Part shown: positions 27,635 through 38,588 of the stretch, piece after piece | Position numbering within the stretch: the stretch's first letter is position 1 | Layout of the letters: the number at the start of each line of letters is the position of its first letter | Assembly (NCBI RefSeq): GCF_023913755.1 | Contig: NZ_JAMXBJ010000048.1 | Span: forward strand, 186,001 to 250,000 | From: Pseudarthrobacter cellobiosi | Lineage (GTDB): Bacteria > Actinomycetota > Actinomycetes > Actinomycetales > Micrococcaceae | Direction of reading: 5' to 3' | DNA: 64,000 nt | The notes under the pieces: model-generated | Seen by the model: the letters and a program-made list of their open reading frames with translations, nothing else | Told to the model about the DNA's origin: nothing | Database searches by the model: none | Made by a program: the position numbers and the translations under genes

Positions 27635-29008
27635 CTACGTACGCTTTCTTGCGGTTGTTTTGGGGCTGGCGGTTTTGCGGGCAGCGGTTTTCTGGCCAGC
27701 AGGTTTGCGGCCAGTGGCTCCCCCGGCCTTCTTTGCGCCGAATTTGAGCAGTTTCTTCGGCCGGAGGGCAGGCGCCATCTGTTCGCGGGCGAGCGACAGC
27801 ACCACCCCCACGGCGCATAGCGACATCAGCAATGCCGAACCGCCGTATGAAATGAACGGCAGCGGCACGCCGATCACAGGCATCAGCCCTGTCACCACGG
27901 CCATGTTGACCGTGGCCTGCCCCAGCAGCCACACCATGATGGTGCCGGCCAGCACCCTGTGGAACATGTCCTCCTGCGCCACCACTACGCGGTAGATGGC
28001 GGCGCCAAGGATGGCAAAAAGGACAAGCACGACGACGGTGCCCACCAGGCCGAGTTCCTCGCCGATGATGGCGAAGATGAAGTCGTTGTGGGCTTCCGGG
28101 ATCCAGCTGTACTTTTGCCGGCTTTGGCCGAGGCCAACGCCGAACCAGCCGCCGGAGGCAAGCCCGTAGAGGCCATTGGTGGCCTGGTAGTTGGCGTCAA
28201 TGCCGTCGGCACAGGACTGGCCCGTCCACCACGAGGTGATGCGGCACATGCGGTTTGAGCTGGTGATGGCCATGACGGCTGTACCGGCGGCGGCGGCCAG
28301 GGCGGCGAAACCGAACAGGTAGAGCGGTACTCCGGCGAAGAAGAGGGCGGCCGCAGTGATCATCATGATGATCATGGCCGTGCCCAGGTCATTGCCCAGC
28401 AGGACCAGGCCGATTACCCCGCCCGCCAGCGGCACGGCCGGGATCAGCACGTGGGGCCAGCGCCGCAGCAGCTTCCCTTTCCTGGCCAGGACAGTAGCCA
28501 TCCACAGTGCAAGCGTCAGCTTGGACGCCTCGGACGGCTGGAAGGTGATGCCGCCCAGGTCGATCCAGTTCTTGTTGCCGTTGACTTCGTCACCGATCAG
28601 CTGCACCAGGACCAGGAGGACAAGGGCGGCGCCCAGCCCCGGCCAGGCTAGGCGCTTCAGCCAGACCACGTTGATGCGCGAGAGGACAAACATGGTGAAG
28701 ATGCCAATGGCGGCGAACATTCCCTGCTTCAGGGCGTCGCCGTAGGGCGATTTTCCGGCAGCGATGGATTCGACGCTTGAGGCCGACAGCACCATCATGA
28801 TGCCGATGGCGGTCAGGGCCAGCGTGGATCCAAGGATCAGGTAATACGTTGAGCCGTTCTTGGAGGTGCCGGTTCCTTCCAGCGCGGACCAGAAGGCCTG
28901 GTACCAGTCCCGGATCCGGTCCGGCAGGGTGACGGTGGACTTAGCGGGAGAAGTGGGTTGCCCGGCGCGCGGCCGTGAGGCCGGCGTCCGGGTGGGCGTG
29001 CTGACCAT
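27635..29008 (-). CDS. ftsW: Peptidoglycan polymerase FtsW (SEDS family)
   Basis: The septal peptidoglycan glycosyltransferase that works with FtsI. The 457-residue multi-pass protein (about ten helices) starts with a 50-residue cytosolic Thr/Arg/Pro-rich part. Diagnostic SEDS segments are GITFQPSEASKLTLALWMA, LLGNDLGTAMIIMM (catalytic-region Asp), SSGGWFGVGLGQSRQKYSWIPEAHNDFIFAIIGEELGLVG with its conserved Glu/His region, and VIGVPLPFISYGGSALLMSLCAVG. The C-terminal 55 residues are Lys/Arg/Ala-rich (KKAGG...ARKTASPKTTARKRT), a basic cytosolic tail. Start ATG at 29008; its ribosome site GAGGAG is formed by the last codons of murD. Confidence 0.95.
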   Translation of the reverse strand: MVSTPTRTPASRPRAGQPTSPAKSTVTLPDRIRDWYQAFWSALEGTGTSKNGSTYYLILGSTLALTAIGIMMVLSASSVESIAAGKSPYGDALKQGMFAAIGIFTMFVLSRINVVWLKRLAWPGLGAALVLLVLVQLIGDEVNGNKNWIDLGGITFQPSEASKLTLALWMATVLARKGKLLRRWPHVLIPAVPLAGGVIGLVLLGNDLGTAMIIMMITAAALFFAGVPLYLFGFAALAAAAGTAVMAITSSNRMCRITSWWTGQSCADGIDANYQATNGLYGLASGGWFGVGLGQSRQKYSWIPEAHNDFIFAIIGEELGLVGTVVVLVLFAILGAAIYRVVVAQEDMFHRVLAGTIMVWLLGQATVNMAVVTGLMPVIGVPLPFISYGGSALLMSLCAVGVVLSLAREQMAPALRPKKLLKFGAKKAGGATGRKPAGQKTAARKTASPKTTARKRT

Positions 29009-29010
29009 TG

Positions 29011-30573
29011 TTACTCCTCGCTGGTCTGGGCCTGCCCTTCCACCAGCTCGCGGACAGCTTCAATAAAGGCGTCGCCGCGGTGAGCATAGGAAGAGAACTG
29101 ATCCATGGAAGCAGCTGCCGGGGCCATCAGCACAGTGTCGCCTGATGCCGCCAGCTTCGCTGCTGACGCAACGGCCCGGGACATCACGGCCGCACCGGAA
29201 TCCGGCGAGCTGTCCGTGGTGGCTCCGCCCGTTACGGCAGTCTGCATATTTTCAGTGTCGCCCGGCTCCGGCATGATCACGGGGACATCCGGCGCGTGTC
29301 GCTGCAGGGCGTCCGCAAGCGGGGCGGTGTCCGTACCGATGAGTACCACAGCCTTGAGCCGGGCGGCGTGGTCCCGGACCAGGTGGTCGTAGCTGACGCC
29401 CTTGGACAGGCCGCCGGCAATCCAGATGACGTTCTCAAATGTGGCCAGTGACGCGGCTGCTGCGTGCGGGTTGGTGGCCTTGGAATCGTTGACCCAGAGC
29501 ACGCCGTTCTCCTTGGCGACCGGCTGGATGCGATGGTTGCCTGGCACGTAATCCTGGATGCCCTGGCGCACGGCCTTCGCATCCACACCGTAGGCCCGGA
29601 CGAGGGCTGCAGCCGCAAGGGCGTTGGCCACCATGTGCCGGGGCGCAAACTGCCCCAGGTCGGTCATCGAGGCCAACTCGGCGGCGCTGTCCCTGCGTTC
29701 CTCGATAAACGCGCGGTCGACGAGCAGGCCCTCCACGACGCCGAGCATGCTGATGGCCGGCGTTAGTGTGGTGAAGCCGACGGCCCGGCAGCCCTCCACA
29801 ACGTCGGCGTCCTCAACCATCCGTTCGGTCTCGATTTGCTCCGCGTTGAAGATGCAGGCCTTCTGGGTCCGTGCGTAGACCTTGGCTTTGTCCGCGAGGT
29901 AAGAGTTGTAGGAACCGTGCCAGTCAACGTGGTCTTCAGCCACGTTCAGGCAGACGCTGGCCACCGGCGAAAGCGATTCAGCCCAGTGCAGCTGGAAGCT
30001 GGAAAGTTCAACGGCGAAGACGTCGTACTCCACGGGGTCGCGGAGGGCGTCCAGGATGGGGGTTCCCACGTTGCCGACCGCGATTGCCTTCAGTCCGGCG
30101 GCCTGCAGCATCGACGCTGTCAGGCCCACCGTGGTGGTTTTGCCGTTGGTCCCGGTGATGGTCAGCCAGTCAGCGGTTTTGTGCCCGTCCCGGACCCGCA
30201 GGCGCCAGGCAAGCTCGACGTCGCCCCAGACCGGAATGTGGGCGCGTGCAGCGGCCGCTAGGAGCGCCTGGTCAGGCCGCCAACCCGGGGAGGTCACGAT
30301 AAGTTCGGGGAAGCTGCCATCGATCTTGGGGATCCTGTTGACGGCTTCCTCGCCCAGGAGCACGTCCACGGCGCCGACGATCTTCAGGGTGTCGGCCTGT
30401 GCCTTGGCTGTCCCGGACGTGGCGGCGTCAACCACCACCACCCGGGCACCGAGTTCGATGAGGGTATCTGCCGCGGCGAACCCGGACACTCCGATGCCGG
30501 TAACTGCAACGCGCAGTCCCGCCCAATCAGAGTCCCAACTGACCAGGTTTTGCAGGCGGGGAGAAACAGTCAC
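29011..30573 (-). CDS. murD: UDP-N-acetylmuramoyl-L-alanine--D-glutamate ligase
   Basis: Adds D-Glu to UDP-MurNAc-L-Ala. About 520 residues, longer than E. coli MurD (438), mainly through inserts and a C-terminal [14 protein letters not shown] stretch. Visible motifs: [19 protein letters not shown] (N-terminal Rossmann-like), [20 protein letters not shown] (ATP loop), [34 protein letters not shown] (Mg/carbamyl region) and [17 protein letters not shown] plus [10 protein letters not shown] in the C-terminal domain. The GTG at 30573 overlaps the mraY stop as GTGA; an ATG at 30588 is the alternative start. Only two bases separate it from ftsW. Confidence 0.94.
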   Translation of the reverse strand: MTVSPRLQNLVSWDSDWAGLRVAVTGIGVSGFAAADTLIELGARVVVVDAATSGTAKAQADTLKIVGAVDVLLGEEAVNRIPKIDGSFPELIVTSPGWRPDQALLAAAARAHIPVWGDVELAWRLRVRDGHKTADWLTITGTNGKTTTVGLTASMLQAAGLKAIAVGNVGTPILDALRDPVEYDVFAVELSSFQLHWAESLSPVASVCLNVAEDHVDWHGSYNSYLADKAKVYARTQKACIFNAEQIETERMVEDADVVEGCRAVGFTTLTPAISMLGVVEGLLVDRAFIEERRDSAAELASMTDLGQFAPRHMVANALAAAALVRAYGVDAKAVRQGIQDYVPGNHRIQPVAKENGVLWVNDSKATNPHAAAASLATFENVIWIAGGLSKGVSYDHLVRDHAARLKAVVLIGTDTAPLADALQRHAPDVPVIMPEPGDTENMQTAVTGGATTDSSPDSGAAVMSRAVASAAKLAASGDTVLMAPAAASMDQFSSYAHRGDAFIEAVRELVEGQAQTSEE

Positions 30574-31679
30574 AGGAGCACAACCCATTCAGCGTAGAAA
30601 ACACCCAGGCCCACGGCCACAAAGAGCCCTCCCAGGATCCAGAACCGGACCACCACCGTGACTTCTGCCCAGCCCTTGAGTTCGAAGTGATGTTGCAGCG
30701 GCGCCATCTTGAAGACGCGTTTACCGCCGGTGGCCTTGAAGTAGCCCACCTGGATGATCACGGACAGGGTAATGAGGACGAACAGGCCGCCGATGATTCC
30801 CAGCAGCAGTTCCGTCCGCGACAGGATGGCGAAGCCGGCGATTGCGCCGCCGATGGCCAATGACCCGGTGTCACCCATAAAGATCTTGGCCGGGGAGGTG
30901 TTCCACCAGAGGAACCCCACGAGGGCGGCGCTCAGAATGGCTGCCAGGAGCGCTAGGTCCAGGGGGTCGCGGACGGAGTAGCAGCCGCTGCCAGCTTCCC
31001 GCGGTGACCCGCAGGCCTGGTTGTTCTGCCAGATGCCCATCAGCGTGTAGGCACCGAAGACCATGACCGAGGCGCCGGCAGCGAGACCGTCCAGGCCGTC
31101 CGTCAGGTTCACGCCGTTGGTTGCCGCCGTGACGATCAGGTTGGACCACAGGACAAAGAGGATTGCGCCGACCACCGTGCCGGCGAAGGCCAGGTCCAGC
31201 CAGGGAATGTCGCGGACCAGGGAGATTTTGGTCGAGGCCGGCGTGAGGCCGTCCGGGTCGGGAAAGTTCAGTGCCAGGATGGCGAAGGCTATGCCTACCG
31301 CGGCCTGGAGGATGAGCTTGGCCTTCGCGTCCAGTCCCAGGCTCCGCTGGCGGGAGATCTTGATGAAATCGTCCAGGAAGCCCACCAGCCCCATGCCGAC
31401 CATCAGGAAGAGCAGGATCAGGGCCGAGGCGGAGGGGCCCGCCGAGTCCGGGTTCATCATCCACATAATCAGGTGGGTCAGTCCGTAGCTGAGCAGGACC
31501 GCGCCCACCACCACGGTGCCGCCCATGGTGGGCGTACCGCGTTTGGTGTGGTGGGACGTGGGTCCGTCATCACGGATGAATTGGCCGTAGCTCTTGCGGA
31601 CAAGCAAGCGGATAAACAGCGGCGTTCCCACCAAGGCAAACAGCAGGGCAAGTCCTGCGCCGATAAGTAGTGCAATCAC
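30570..31679 (-). CDS. mraY: Phospho-N-acetylmuramoyl-pentapeptide transferase
   Basis: Forms lipid I by transferring phospho-MurNAc-pentapeptide to undecaprenyl phosphate. The 369-residue protein has about ten helices. It carries the MraY signatures [46 protein letters not shown] (the DDF Asp pair), [18 protein letters not shown] (N-x-T-D-G-x-D-G-L) and [14 protein letters not shown], followed by [13 protein letters not shown] with the HHHFE-type motif (here QHHFE). It overlaps murF by four bases at its start and murD at its end. Confidence 0.96.
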   Translation of the reverse strand: MIALLIGAGLALLFALVGTPLFIRLLVRKSYGQFIRDDGPTSHHTKRGTPTMGGTVVVGAVLLSYGLTHLIMWMMNPDSAGPSASALILLFLMVGMGLVGFLDDFIKISRQRSLGLDAKAKLILQAAVGIAFAILALNFPDPDGLTPASTKISLVRDIPWLDLAFAGTVVGAILFVLWSNLIVTAATNGVNLTDGLDGLAAGASVMVFGAYTLMGIWQNNQACGSPREAGSGCYSVRDPLDLALLAAILSAALVGFLWWNTSPAKIFMGDTGSLAIGGAIAGFAILSRTELLLGIIGGLFVLITLSVIIQVGYFKATGGKRVFKMAPLQHHFELKGWAEVTVVVRFWILGGLFVAVGLGVFYAEWVVLL

Positions 31680-33142
31680 AGCAGCTCGCTCCCTTCGTCG
31701 GTGGGTTCCGTGGATTGTGGGGGTAATGCTATCCGATCGCCCAGATGCCGCAGTCCAACGCTGTTGGACGACTTGAAAAGCACCAGGTCGCCGGGCTCAA
31801 GCTCGGCGTTCAGAAGCGCATAGGCGTCCTCGGCGGTTTCGGCAAAGACGCATTCGTCGCCCCAGGAACCCTCCTGGACGGCGGAAACGTAAAGTGCGCG
31901 GGCTTCGCGGCCGACGACGACCAGCCGGGAAATGTTCAGGCGGACCACCTGGGTGCCCACAACGGTGTGTTCACGGATTGAATCGGGTCCCAGTTCCAGC
32001 ATGGCGCCCAGGACGGCCCAGGTGCGCCGTCCGCGGCCCAGGTCGGCCAGGGTGCGCAGGGCCGCCCGCATGGACTCCGGGTTGGCATTGTAGGCGTCGT
32101 TGATGATGGTCACGCCGTCAGCACGTTCGGTGCGTTCCATGCGCCAACGGCTTGCTGCTGACTGTGTGCTCAGCGATGCGGCGATGTCCTTGCCGGATAC
32201 CCCGGCCGCGTACGCGGCCGCTGCTGCGGCGAGGAGGTTGCCGGTGTGGTGGGCACCGATGAGGCGGCTGCTGACGTGCAGGCCTGATTCGGCGCCGGGC
32301 AGGACGAGCCCGAATTCCGGGTTGCCCTCAGCGTTTGTGTCTGGATTCTCGGCCCGAACGGTCGCGTCAGGGCGTCCTTCGGCCGAGAAGCCCAGCACGG
32401 TGGCGCCGGTGCGGCTGCGCATGGCAGCGACGCGGTCGTCGTCGAGGTTGATGACGGCGGTGCCGCTGGCGGCGAGGGCCTCCACCAGTTCGCCCTTGGC
32501 CTGGGCAATGTTTTCCACGCCGCCGAACTCCCCGGCGTGAGCAGTGCCGATGCCGAGGACGACGCCGATGTCAGGCTTCACCATGTCGGCCAGGTATCGG
32601 ATGTGCCCGATGCCAGTGGCACCCATCTCGATCACCAGGTAGCGCGTTTGGGTGTCGGCTCGGAAGACGGTGAGCGGCACGCCCACCTCGCCGTTGTAGG
32701 ACCCCTGCGGGGCAACGGTGGCGGCCTGATGGGTGAGGATGCCGGCGAGGAGGTCCTTGGTGGTGGTCTTCCCGGCGGAACCGGTGATCCCGATGACGGT
32801 CAGGGCGTCGCCTGCAGCAGACCGGGCCAGGCGGATCCGACGGACCGCTTCGGCCGCCAGCGCGCCCATGGCCAGCACGGCATCCTCAACCAGGACAGCC
32901 GGATAGTTAACGCCGTCCGGCCCCGTCACGGGGCGCTCAGCGAGAACCAGCACCGCACCGCGGCTGAAGGCGGCGGCAACGAAGTCGTGGCCATCGGAAT
33001 GCTCGCCAGGTTTCGCCACGTACAGCGACCCAGCGGCAGCCTCCCGCGAATCAGTGACCACCGAAAGGGGCGTGATCCCCGGATCGGCGTCCAGGCGGCC
33101 GTGTGTGATATCGGCGATTTCCGCCGCAGTAAGTGCAATCAT
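31676..33142 (-). CDS. murF: UDP-MurNAc-tripeptide--D-alanyl-D-alanine ligase
   Basis: Adds D-Ala-D-Ala to the muropeptide precursor. The 488-residue Mur ligase shows the N-terminal domain with [29 protein letters not shown], the ATP loop [19 protein letters not shown], the middle-domain motif [36 protein letters not shown], and C-terminal [22 protein letters not shown]. The 'NDAYNANP' is MurF-specific. It lies six bases after murE; its stop overlaps the mraY start (ATGA). Confidence 0.96.
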   Translation of the reverse strand: MIALTAAEIADITHGRLDADPGITPLSVVTDSREAAAGSLYVAKPGEHSDGHDFVAAAFSRGAVLVLAERPVTGPDGVNYPAVLVEDAVLAMGALAAEAVRRIRLARSAAGDALTVIGITGSAGKTTTKDLLAGILTHQAATVAPQGSYNGEVGVPLTVFRADTQTRYLVIEMGATGIGHIRYLADMVKPDIGVVLGIGTAHAGEFGGVENIAQAKGELVEALAASGTAVINLDDDRVAAMRSRTGATVLGFSAEGRPDATVRAENPDTNAEGNPEFGLVLPGAESGLHVSSRLIGAHHTGNLLAAAAAAYAAGVSGKDIAASLSTQSAASRWRMERTERADGVTIINDAYNANPESMRAALRTLADLGRGRRTWAVLGAMLELGPDSIREHTVVGTQVVRLNISRLVVVGREARALYVSAVQEGSWGDECVFAETAEDAYALLNAELEPGDLVLFKSSNSVGLRHLGDRIALPPQSTEPTDEGSELL

Positions 33143-33148
33143 CTCGGT

Positions 33149-34789
33149 CTAGGACTCTATCCGGTCGTCTCGGAGAACGGTGAATCCCCTGGCTGTCAAG
33201 GCGTTCCGCAGTTCCACCCGGTCGTCCAGTGCAAGATTGACGCCCTTGACTTCCTGCCAGACCTCATGTCCCCGGCCCGCCACCAGGATGGTGTCGCTTG
33301 GACCGGCCAGTTCTACGGCGCGCCGGATGGCGGCGCCGCGGGGATAAACCTCTTCGATGACACACCCTGGCGATTCCTGTTCGCGCGCTGACCGCGCGCC
33401 CGCCAGCACATCTGCCCTGATGGCCGCAGGGTCCTCGTCGTGGGGGTCGTCATCCGTGACGATGACGATGTCGGCCATCTTTGCGGCAACGGCTCCCATG
33501 GCGGGCCGCTTGCCCTGGTCGCGCTGTCCGGTGGCTCCGAAAACCACGATCACCCGGGAGCCGGGCAGCGGTGCCCTGACCGCTTCCAGTGCGCGTGCCA
33601 GGGCATCAGTGTTGTGGGCGAAGTCCACTACGGCCGCCGGTTCTTCAGAGACGAGCTGCATCCGTCCCGGTACAGCCACGGTGAAGGGGTCCTGGTGGTC
33701 CAGGGCGGCCTGCACGGTGGCGGCGTCCATTCCGCTGGCCATGACCATTACCGTGGCCAGCGCGGCGTTGGCCACGTTGAAAGTGCCCGGCAGGCCGGTG
33801 TGGACGTTGAGGTTAACGCCGTCGGGTCCCCGCAGGCTGAAGTCGGTTCCCAATCCGCGCGCATGGGTGGCCGTAACGGTCCAGTCGCTGGGAGCTCCAC
33901 CGGGTGTCATCGAGAGGGTGGTGACCGGGATCCGTGCCGTGGCGGCAAGCCGGCGGCCCCATTCGTCGTCGACCGTCACCACAGCCCTGCGGGCACGGCC
34001 CGGCGAGAACAGCTCCGCCTTTGCGGCGAAGTAGTCCTCCATGGTGCCGTGCAGGTCCAGATGGTCCTGCGTCAGGTTCGTGAAACCGGCGATATCGAAG
34101 AGCACACCGTCCACCCGCTGGAAGGACACGGCGTGGGAGGAGACTTCCATGGACGCGGCGTCCAGTCCCCGTTCCCGCATGAGGGCGAGCAAGCCGTGGA
34201 GATCCGGTGACTCAGGTGTGGTCAAGAGGCTGGGAACCGGTTCTCCGCCGGCCACGATTTCGATGGTTCCGATCAGGCCCGTCTGCTGCCCGAGCGCACG
34301 GAGCAAGGCGTTGATGAAGTACGTGGTGGTGGTCTTGCCGTTGGTTCCCGTCACACCATACAAGCGCGGCGTCCGCCCAGCTGTTGGCTGGCTCTGGTAG
34401 ATCATGGCGGACAGCGGCCCCACCACGTTGCGCGGTCCGTCCACCACCAGGACGGGGACGGCGGTGTCCGCGGACAGCGCGAGAAGGCGTGCGCCGGCGT
34501 CGTCGGTCAGTACTGCCACCGCTCCCCTGCCGACCGCCTGCGACACGAAGTCAGCTCCATGGCGGGAAGCACCCGGCAGCGCCACATACAGGTCGCCCTG
34601 TTCCACTGTTCGCGAATTCAGTGAAATTCCCGTGACGCTGATGGCAGCGGAGGCACCCGGGACCTGCACCCCGATTGCGTCGCCGATCGTGTCCAGACGG
34701 ACCGCAGCAACTGCCGTAGGCCTGAACCGCGCGGCGGCCGGTTCCCCTGCCGGCCCCGCCTTGCTAGCTGATGCCTTCTGCTCTGACAA
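33149..34789 (-). CDS. murE: MurE ligase, probably L-lysine-adding
   Basis: Adds the third residue of the stem peptide to UDP-MurNAc-L-Ala-D-Glu. 546 residues: N-terminal domain with ISLNSRTVEQGDLYVALPG, ATP loop [13 protein letters not shown] (146-158), TTPESPDLHGLLALM, GFTNLTQDHLDLHGTMEDYFAAKAELF, and the C-terminal domain. The specificity loop reads TDDDPHDEDP (445-454), where diaminopimelate-adding enzymes have DNPR; here Asn is Asp and Arg is His. That fits Lys incorporation, as expected for the A3-alpha wall of Arthrobacter. The ATG at 34789 is followed by a 25-residue Ala/Lys-rich extension. 89 bp separate it from ftsI. Confidence 0.94.
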   Translation of the reverse strand: MSEQKASASKAGPAGEPAAARFRPTAVAAVRLDTIGDAIGVQVPGASAAISVTGISLNSRTVEQGDLYVALPGASRHGADFVSQAVGRGAVAVLTDDAGARLLALSADTAVPVLVVDGPRNVVGPLSAMIYQSQPTAGRTPRLYGVTGTNGKTTTTYFINALLRALGQQTGLIGTIEIVAGGEPVPSLLTTPESPDLHGLLALMRERGLDAASMEVSSHAVSFQRVDGVLFDIAGFTNLTQDHLDLHGTMEDYFAAKAELFSPGRARRAVVTVDDEWGRRLAATARIPVTTLSMTPGGAPSDWTVTATHARGLGTDFSLRGPDGVNLNVHTGLPGTFNVANAALATVMVMASGMDAATVQAALDHQDPFTVAVPGRMQLVSEEPAAVVDFAHNTDALARALEAVRAPLPGSRVIVVFGATGQRDQGKRPAMGAVAAKMADIVIVTDDDPHDEDPAAIRADVLAGARSAREQESPGCVIEEVYPRGAAIRRAVELAGPSDTILVAGRGHEVWQEVKGVNLALDDRVELRNALTARGFTVLRDDRIES

Positions 34790-34878
34790 GGAAATCTCCG
34801 ATGGTGGTGCTAGTGGATCATGCCCGCGGGAGACTGCTTCCGCTGCGGGCGTTAAGGGAACTGCTGCCTGGTTTGATG

Positions 34879-36675
34879 CTACTTGGCGTACTGCGGCAGC
34901 CTGGCCGGTTCGCCCGTGGACGGCTGCACGTTGTAAGTGCGCAGCGCCTGGCTCATGACCGAACGGAACACGGGCCCCTGCGTAATGCCGTAGATATTGC
35001 CCTTGGGACGCTGCAGCACCACCTCAACAATAAACCGGGGATCATCCATCGGCGCCATCCCCACAATTGAAGCGGTGAAGCCGCAGAACCCTGACTTCCC
35101 GTCGTCGCACGGCGATTCAGAGGTTCCGGTTTTTGCCCCCACCCGGTATCCGTCGATCGCGGCGTCCTTGATCTGGCCTTCGGTCACCGCGCTTTCCAGG
35201 ATGTCCTGGACCTGCTGCGCGGTGCCGTCCGACACCACCTGGCGGGAAGGCTGCGGGGCGACTTTCTCCTCTGTTCCGTCCGGTGAAACGTACGCGTCAA
35301 TCAGGCGCGGCTGGAGCATCACACCGTTGTTGGCGATCGTCTGGAAGGCTCGGACTGTCTGCAGGGTGGACTGCGATACGCCCTGGCCGAACAGCACCGT
35401 GTATTCCTGGCGGCCGTCCCACTGGTCCGCCGGTGTGAGAATGCCGGAGGCCGTAGCCGGCAATCCAATGTCCGGGGCTTCGCCGATGCCGAATTCCTTA
35501 AGCCACTCGTACCGTTGTTCCTTGGTCAGCCGCGACCCGGCCGCCACGGTGCCGGTGTTCATTGACCAACCCAGGATGCCGGCGAGCGTGCGCTCTTCGG
35601 TGCCATGGGTAAAGGCGTCTGTGAAGGTCTGGCCGTCCACGGTGTACGACGGTCCGAGTGTGAAGGTATCCAGGGGGCTGGATTTTCCTTCTTCAATCAG
35701 GGCCGCGGCCGTGATCATCTTCTGTACCGAGCCTGGCTCATACGCTGCGGTCACGGAGCGCACGCCGCGGTCCTTGGCGGCTACCCGTCCGGGATCGTTC
35801 GGATCCGGGGCATTAGTGTCCGCCATCGCGACAATGTCACCGGTCTTGGCATCCATCACGGTGATGACACCCCACTCGGCGCCCTGTTTGTCTGACTGGC
35901 TCTGAATGGCCTGCTGGGCGAAATACTGGAGATCGGAATTGAGCGTGAGCTTGACGTCCTTGCCGTCCTCCGGCGGTGTCAGCTCATCCACGCCGACCGG
36001 AATCCGGAGACCGTCGGCACCGATCTCGAAGAGCCGCTTGCCGTCCTTCCCGCGCAGCAGCCCATCCTGCGTCTGCTCGATCCCCGCCTGGCCCGTGTTG
36101 CCATCCTGGAGGAAGCCGATAATACCGCCGGCCACGGAACCGTTGGGGTACACGCGTTTGCTGACGCCCTCAGTGACGATGCCGGGAATACTGAGATCCG
36201 AGACCCTGAGCTCAACGTCCGGCTTCAGGTCCTTAGCGACGATGTGGTACTTCGATTCGCCCGTCACGGCGTTCCTGAGTTCGTCAGCGTCCATGCCCAG
36301 GACAGCCGCGAGTTCGCTGATGCCCTGGTCCCGGCTGACTTCAACAAGTTTGTCCACGCCCTCCTCCAGGCGCCAGAACTTCTCTGTCTTGGTGTTGGTG
36401 GTTTGGTCCACCACAACGTTGTAGCGGATCACACTGTTGGCCAGGACCGTCCCGTTGGCGCCAAGGATGCTGCCGCGTTCGGCGGGGAGGGAAGTCTCGC
36501 GCATCCGGTAATCGAGCGCAGCTGCGGCCATCCCGCCGACGTCGAGCCCTTGGACGAAAAAGAGCTTGCCGCCCACCACTAATAGCAGCGTCAGCATAAT
36601 GCCCAGGCCGAGGCGCAGCCGCTTGGTGGCGTTAGGGGCCTTGCCGCTTTTTGCCTTGCCGGTCCTCTGCGCCAC
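34879..36675 (-). CDS. ftsI: Penicillin-binding protein 3 / septal transpeptidase FtsI
   Basis: The class B PBP that cross-links septal peptidoglycan with FtsW. 598 residues: basic cytosolic N-terminus, one membrane helix (about 21-42, LGLGIMLTLLLVVGGKLFFVQ), PBP dimerisation domain (RETSLPAERGSILGANGTVLA...), and a transpeptidase domain with catalytic SxxK at YEPGSVQKMI (Ser 316-Lys 319), SMN (371-373) and KTG (515-517). A Cys pair in SESPCDDGKSGFCGF may form a disulfide. No PASTA domain is present. The ATG at 36675 is 61 bp after ftsL. Confidence 0.95.
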   Translation of the reverse strand: MAQRTGKAKSGKAPNATKRLRLGLGIMLTLLLVVGGKLFFVQGLDVGGMAAAALDYRMRETSLPAERGSILGANGTVLANSVIRYNVVVDQTTNTKTEKFWRLEEGVDKLVEVSRDQGISELAAVLGMDADELRNAVTGESKYHIVAKDLKPDVELRVSDLSIPGIVTEGVSKRVYPNGSVAGGIIGFLQDGNTGQAGIEQTQDGLLRGKDGKRLFEIGADGLRIPVGVDELTPPEDGKDVKLTLNSDLQYFAQQAIQSQSDKQGAEWGVITVMDAKTGDIVAMADTNAPDPNDPGRVAAKDRGVRSVTAAYEPGSVQKMITAAALIEEGKSSPLDTFTLGPSYTVDGQTFTDAFTHGTEERTLAGILGWSMNTGTVAAGSRLTKEQRYEWLKEFGIGEAPDIGLPATASGILTPADQWDGRQEYTVLFGQGVSQSTLQTVRAFQTIANNGVMLQPRLIDAYVSPDGTEEKVAPQPSRQVVSDGTAQQVQDILESAVTEGQIKDAAIDGYRVGAKTGTSESPCDDGKSGFCGFTASIVGMAPMDDPRFIVEVVLQRPKGNIYGITQGPVFRSVMSQALRTYNVQPSTGEPARLPQYAK

Positions 36676-36736
36676 CGTGATTCCCTTGCTGCTCGCCTGT
36701 TGCCTGTTTATTACCTGACTGGCTATCCTTCAGCGG

Positions 36737-37432
36737 CTACCGGTTAGACCCGGGCACCTTCTGTTCGGGTGCTGGAACCGAACCGCCGTGGAGCTCCACG
36801 GCACGTGCCGGTAGTGCGGGCGCTTCAGCCGGCGGTGCTGCAGCGGCAGGTGCCGCTGCCGGGGCCGGTGCAGGGGCCGCAGCAGGGGCCGGTTTCTCGG
36901 CAGCCGGTTTACGGTTCGTCAGCGGCTCCCACTTCGTTGCCGGGGGAACCACGGTGAGCACTCCCTCTACGGCTGGAGCAGGGATAACCGATCCAGCCGC
37001 GCCACCCTTCACCGCCGGAGTTGCCTTGCCCGTGACGGCAAGGGTGGAGAGGTCGATCTGGCCTTTGACGGTCGAAGCCACCATGCCCAGGTCTGAGGCC
37101 TTTGCCGCCAGGTTCTGGGGCGCCTCGAAGTTCTGGACCTGCTGTGTCAGGTCCTGGTTCTGCTTGGTCAGCGTGCTTTGCTTACCCCTCAGTTCCACGA
37201 GCTGGTACTGGGAGGCAGAAACTGAGATGTTCAGGACCAGCACGGCTACGAGCGCAACAGCGAGCAGGGCGAAACACATCACCACAAACGGCGCACGGCG
37301 CTTCTTGGGGGCGGAACGCACCACAGACAGGGGTGTGCGTTCCCTGCGGCCGGGGCCAGAGGGAAGCGACCTGATCGCCGGGGCGCTGCTGCCGGAGACG
37401 ACCGGAAAGTTCTTGACGGCGGCAGTGCTCAT
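36737..37432 (-). CDS. ftsL: FtsL-like septum formation initiator protein
   Basis: A 231-residue bitopic protein in the ftsL position between rsmH and ftsI. It has a basic cytosolic part (about 1-48), one membrane helix ([25 protein letters not shown], about 47-71), and a leucine-zipper-like coiled coil ([43 protein letters not shown]). From about 135 to the end lies an extracellular Pro/Ala-rich tail with runs of A-P repeats. FtsL sequences are poorly conserved; identification rests on topology, coiled coil and gene order. The long Pro/Ala tail is unusual against E. coli FtsL (121 aa). The ATG overlaps the rsmH stop. Confidence 0.85.
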   Translation of the reverse strand: MSTAAVKNFPVVSGSSAPAIRSLPSGPGRRERTPLSVVRSAPKKRRAPFVVMCFALLAVALVAVLVLNISVSASQYQLVELRGKQSTLTKQNQDLTQQVQNFEAPQNLAAKASDLGMVASTVKGQIDLSTLAVTGKATPAVKGGAAGSVIPAPAVEGVLTVVPPATKWEPLTNRKPAAEKPAPAAAPAPAPAAAPAAAAPPAEAPALPARAVELHGGSVPAPEQKVPGSNR

Positions 37433-38421
37433 GCGTCTCTCCTGGCTCTGATACGTTCCACGGCCCGCAGCCTGGCGGAGGCCGCGCGCGGATTTTCTGC
37501 AATCTCGACGGCGGTGGGTACCTCGGTGCCCTTGGTCAGGGTTTTGAGGAAGGCCTTGTGTTCCTCAAGCTCCACCGGAAATCCGAGCGGCGCGGAGGAT
37601 TTGGAGCCAGCCTGGAAAACTGATTTGACGATTTTGTCCTCGAGGGAATGGTAAGACATCACCACAATGCGTCCGCCCAGGGCCGTTGCTGCCACGGCGG
37701 CAGGAACAGCGCGCTCGAGCACGTCGAGTTCCTCGTTCACTTCAATGCGCAGTGCCTGGAACGTCCGTTTGGCCGGGTGGCCGCCCGATTTGGCGGCTGC
37801 CGCCGGCACCACGGAGCGGATCTGTTCCACGAGTTCCCCGGTGGTGGCGAAAGGCTTAACTGTCCTCGCCGCGACAATCCTGTTGGCGATCCGGCCGGCG
37901 AACTTCTCCTCGCCCCACTTCCGGATGATCCTGACGAGATCCTCTTCGCTGTAGTTGTTGACCACATCTGCTGCGGTCTGCCCGCGGCTGGTGTCCATCC
38001 GCATGTCCAGCGGAGCGTCAAAGGAATAGGCGAAGCCTCGCTCACGCTCGTCCAGCTGCAGGGATGAAACGCCCAGGTCCATCAGGATGCCATGAACCTG
38101 TGCCACGCCCAGGTCTTCGAGGACGTCGGCGATTTCGTCGTAGACGGCGTGGACCAGGTCAGTCCGGGAAGCGAAAGGCGCCAGCCGCTCCCCGGCCAGT
38201 GCCAGGGCTTCCTCATCACGGTCGATGCCGATCAGGTGCAGATCCGGGAAACGCTCCAGCATAGCTTCGGAGTGGCCGCCCATGCCGAGGGTCGCATCAA
38301 TCGCGATGGGGGTTTCACCTCGGAGGCGGGCAGCTTCGAAGCCGGGGGCCAACAAATTGATGCACCGGTCCTTGAGGACCGGCACATGGCGTTCGGACGT
38401 TGGCTTCGGGTCATCGTTCAT
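37429..38421 (-). CDS. rsmH: 16S rRNA (cytosine1402-N4)-methyltransferase
   Basis: Methylates C1402 of 16S rRNA at N4 using SAM (formerly MraW). 330 residues with the opening [16 protein letters not shown], the SAM motif [65 protein letters not shown] (D-L-G-V-S-S-x-Q-L-D signature), and the late segment [23 protein letters not shown] followed by [16 protein letters not shown]. Start ATG at 38421 with AAGGA upstream. 167 bp separate it from mraZ; I saw no terminator in that gap. Confidence 0.96.
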   Translation of the reverse strand: MNDDPKPTSERHVPVLKDRCINLLAPGFEAARLRGETPIAIDATLGMGGHSEAMLERFPDLHLIGIDRDEEALALAGERLAPFASRTDLVHAVYDEIADVLEDLGVAQVHGILMDLGVSSLQLDERERGFAYSFDAPLDMRMDTSRGQTAADVVNNYSEEDLVRIIRKWGEEKFAGRIANRIVAARTVKPFATTGELVEQIRSVVPAAAAKSGGHPAKRTFQALRIEVNEELDVLERAVPAAVAATALGGRIVVMSYHSLEDKIVKSVFQAGSKSSAPLGFPVELEEHKAFLKTLTKGTEVPTAVEIAENPRAASARLRAVERIRARRDA

Positions 38422-38588
38422 GCCTTCGTCCTTTCCTGCCGTGGGTGCTGGTGTGCTGCTTCTTGAGCCAGATCCCCATCCGCGCCTATCGACCTGCCGG
38501 CCTGGCTCCGGGGAAGTGAGCCAGGTTGACTGTCCGATGGGCGGCTGGAGATCTCGTTCAAGAAGCGTCCGCCGGGCCGTTCAGGTGA

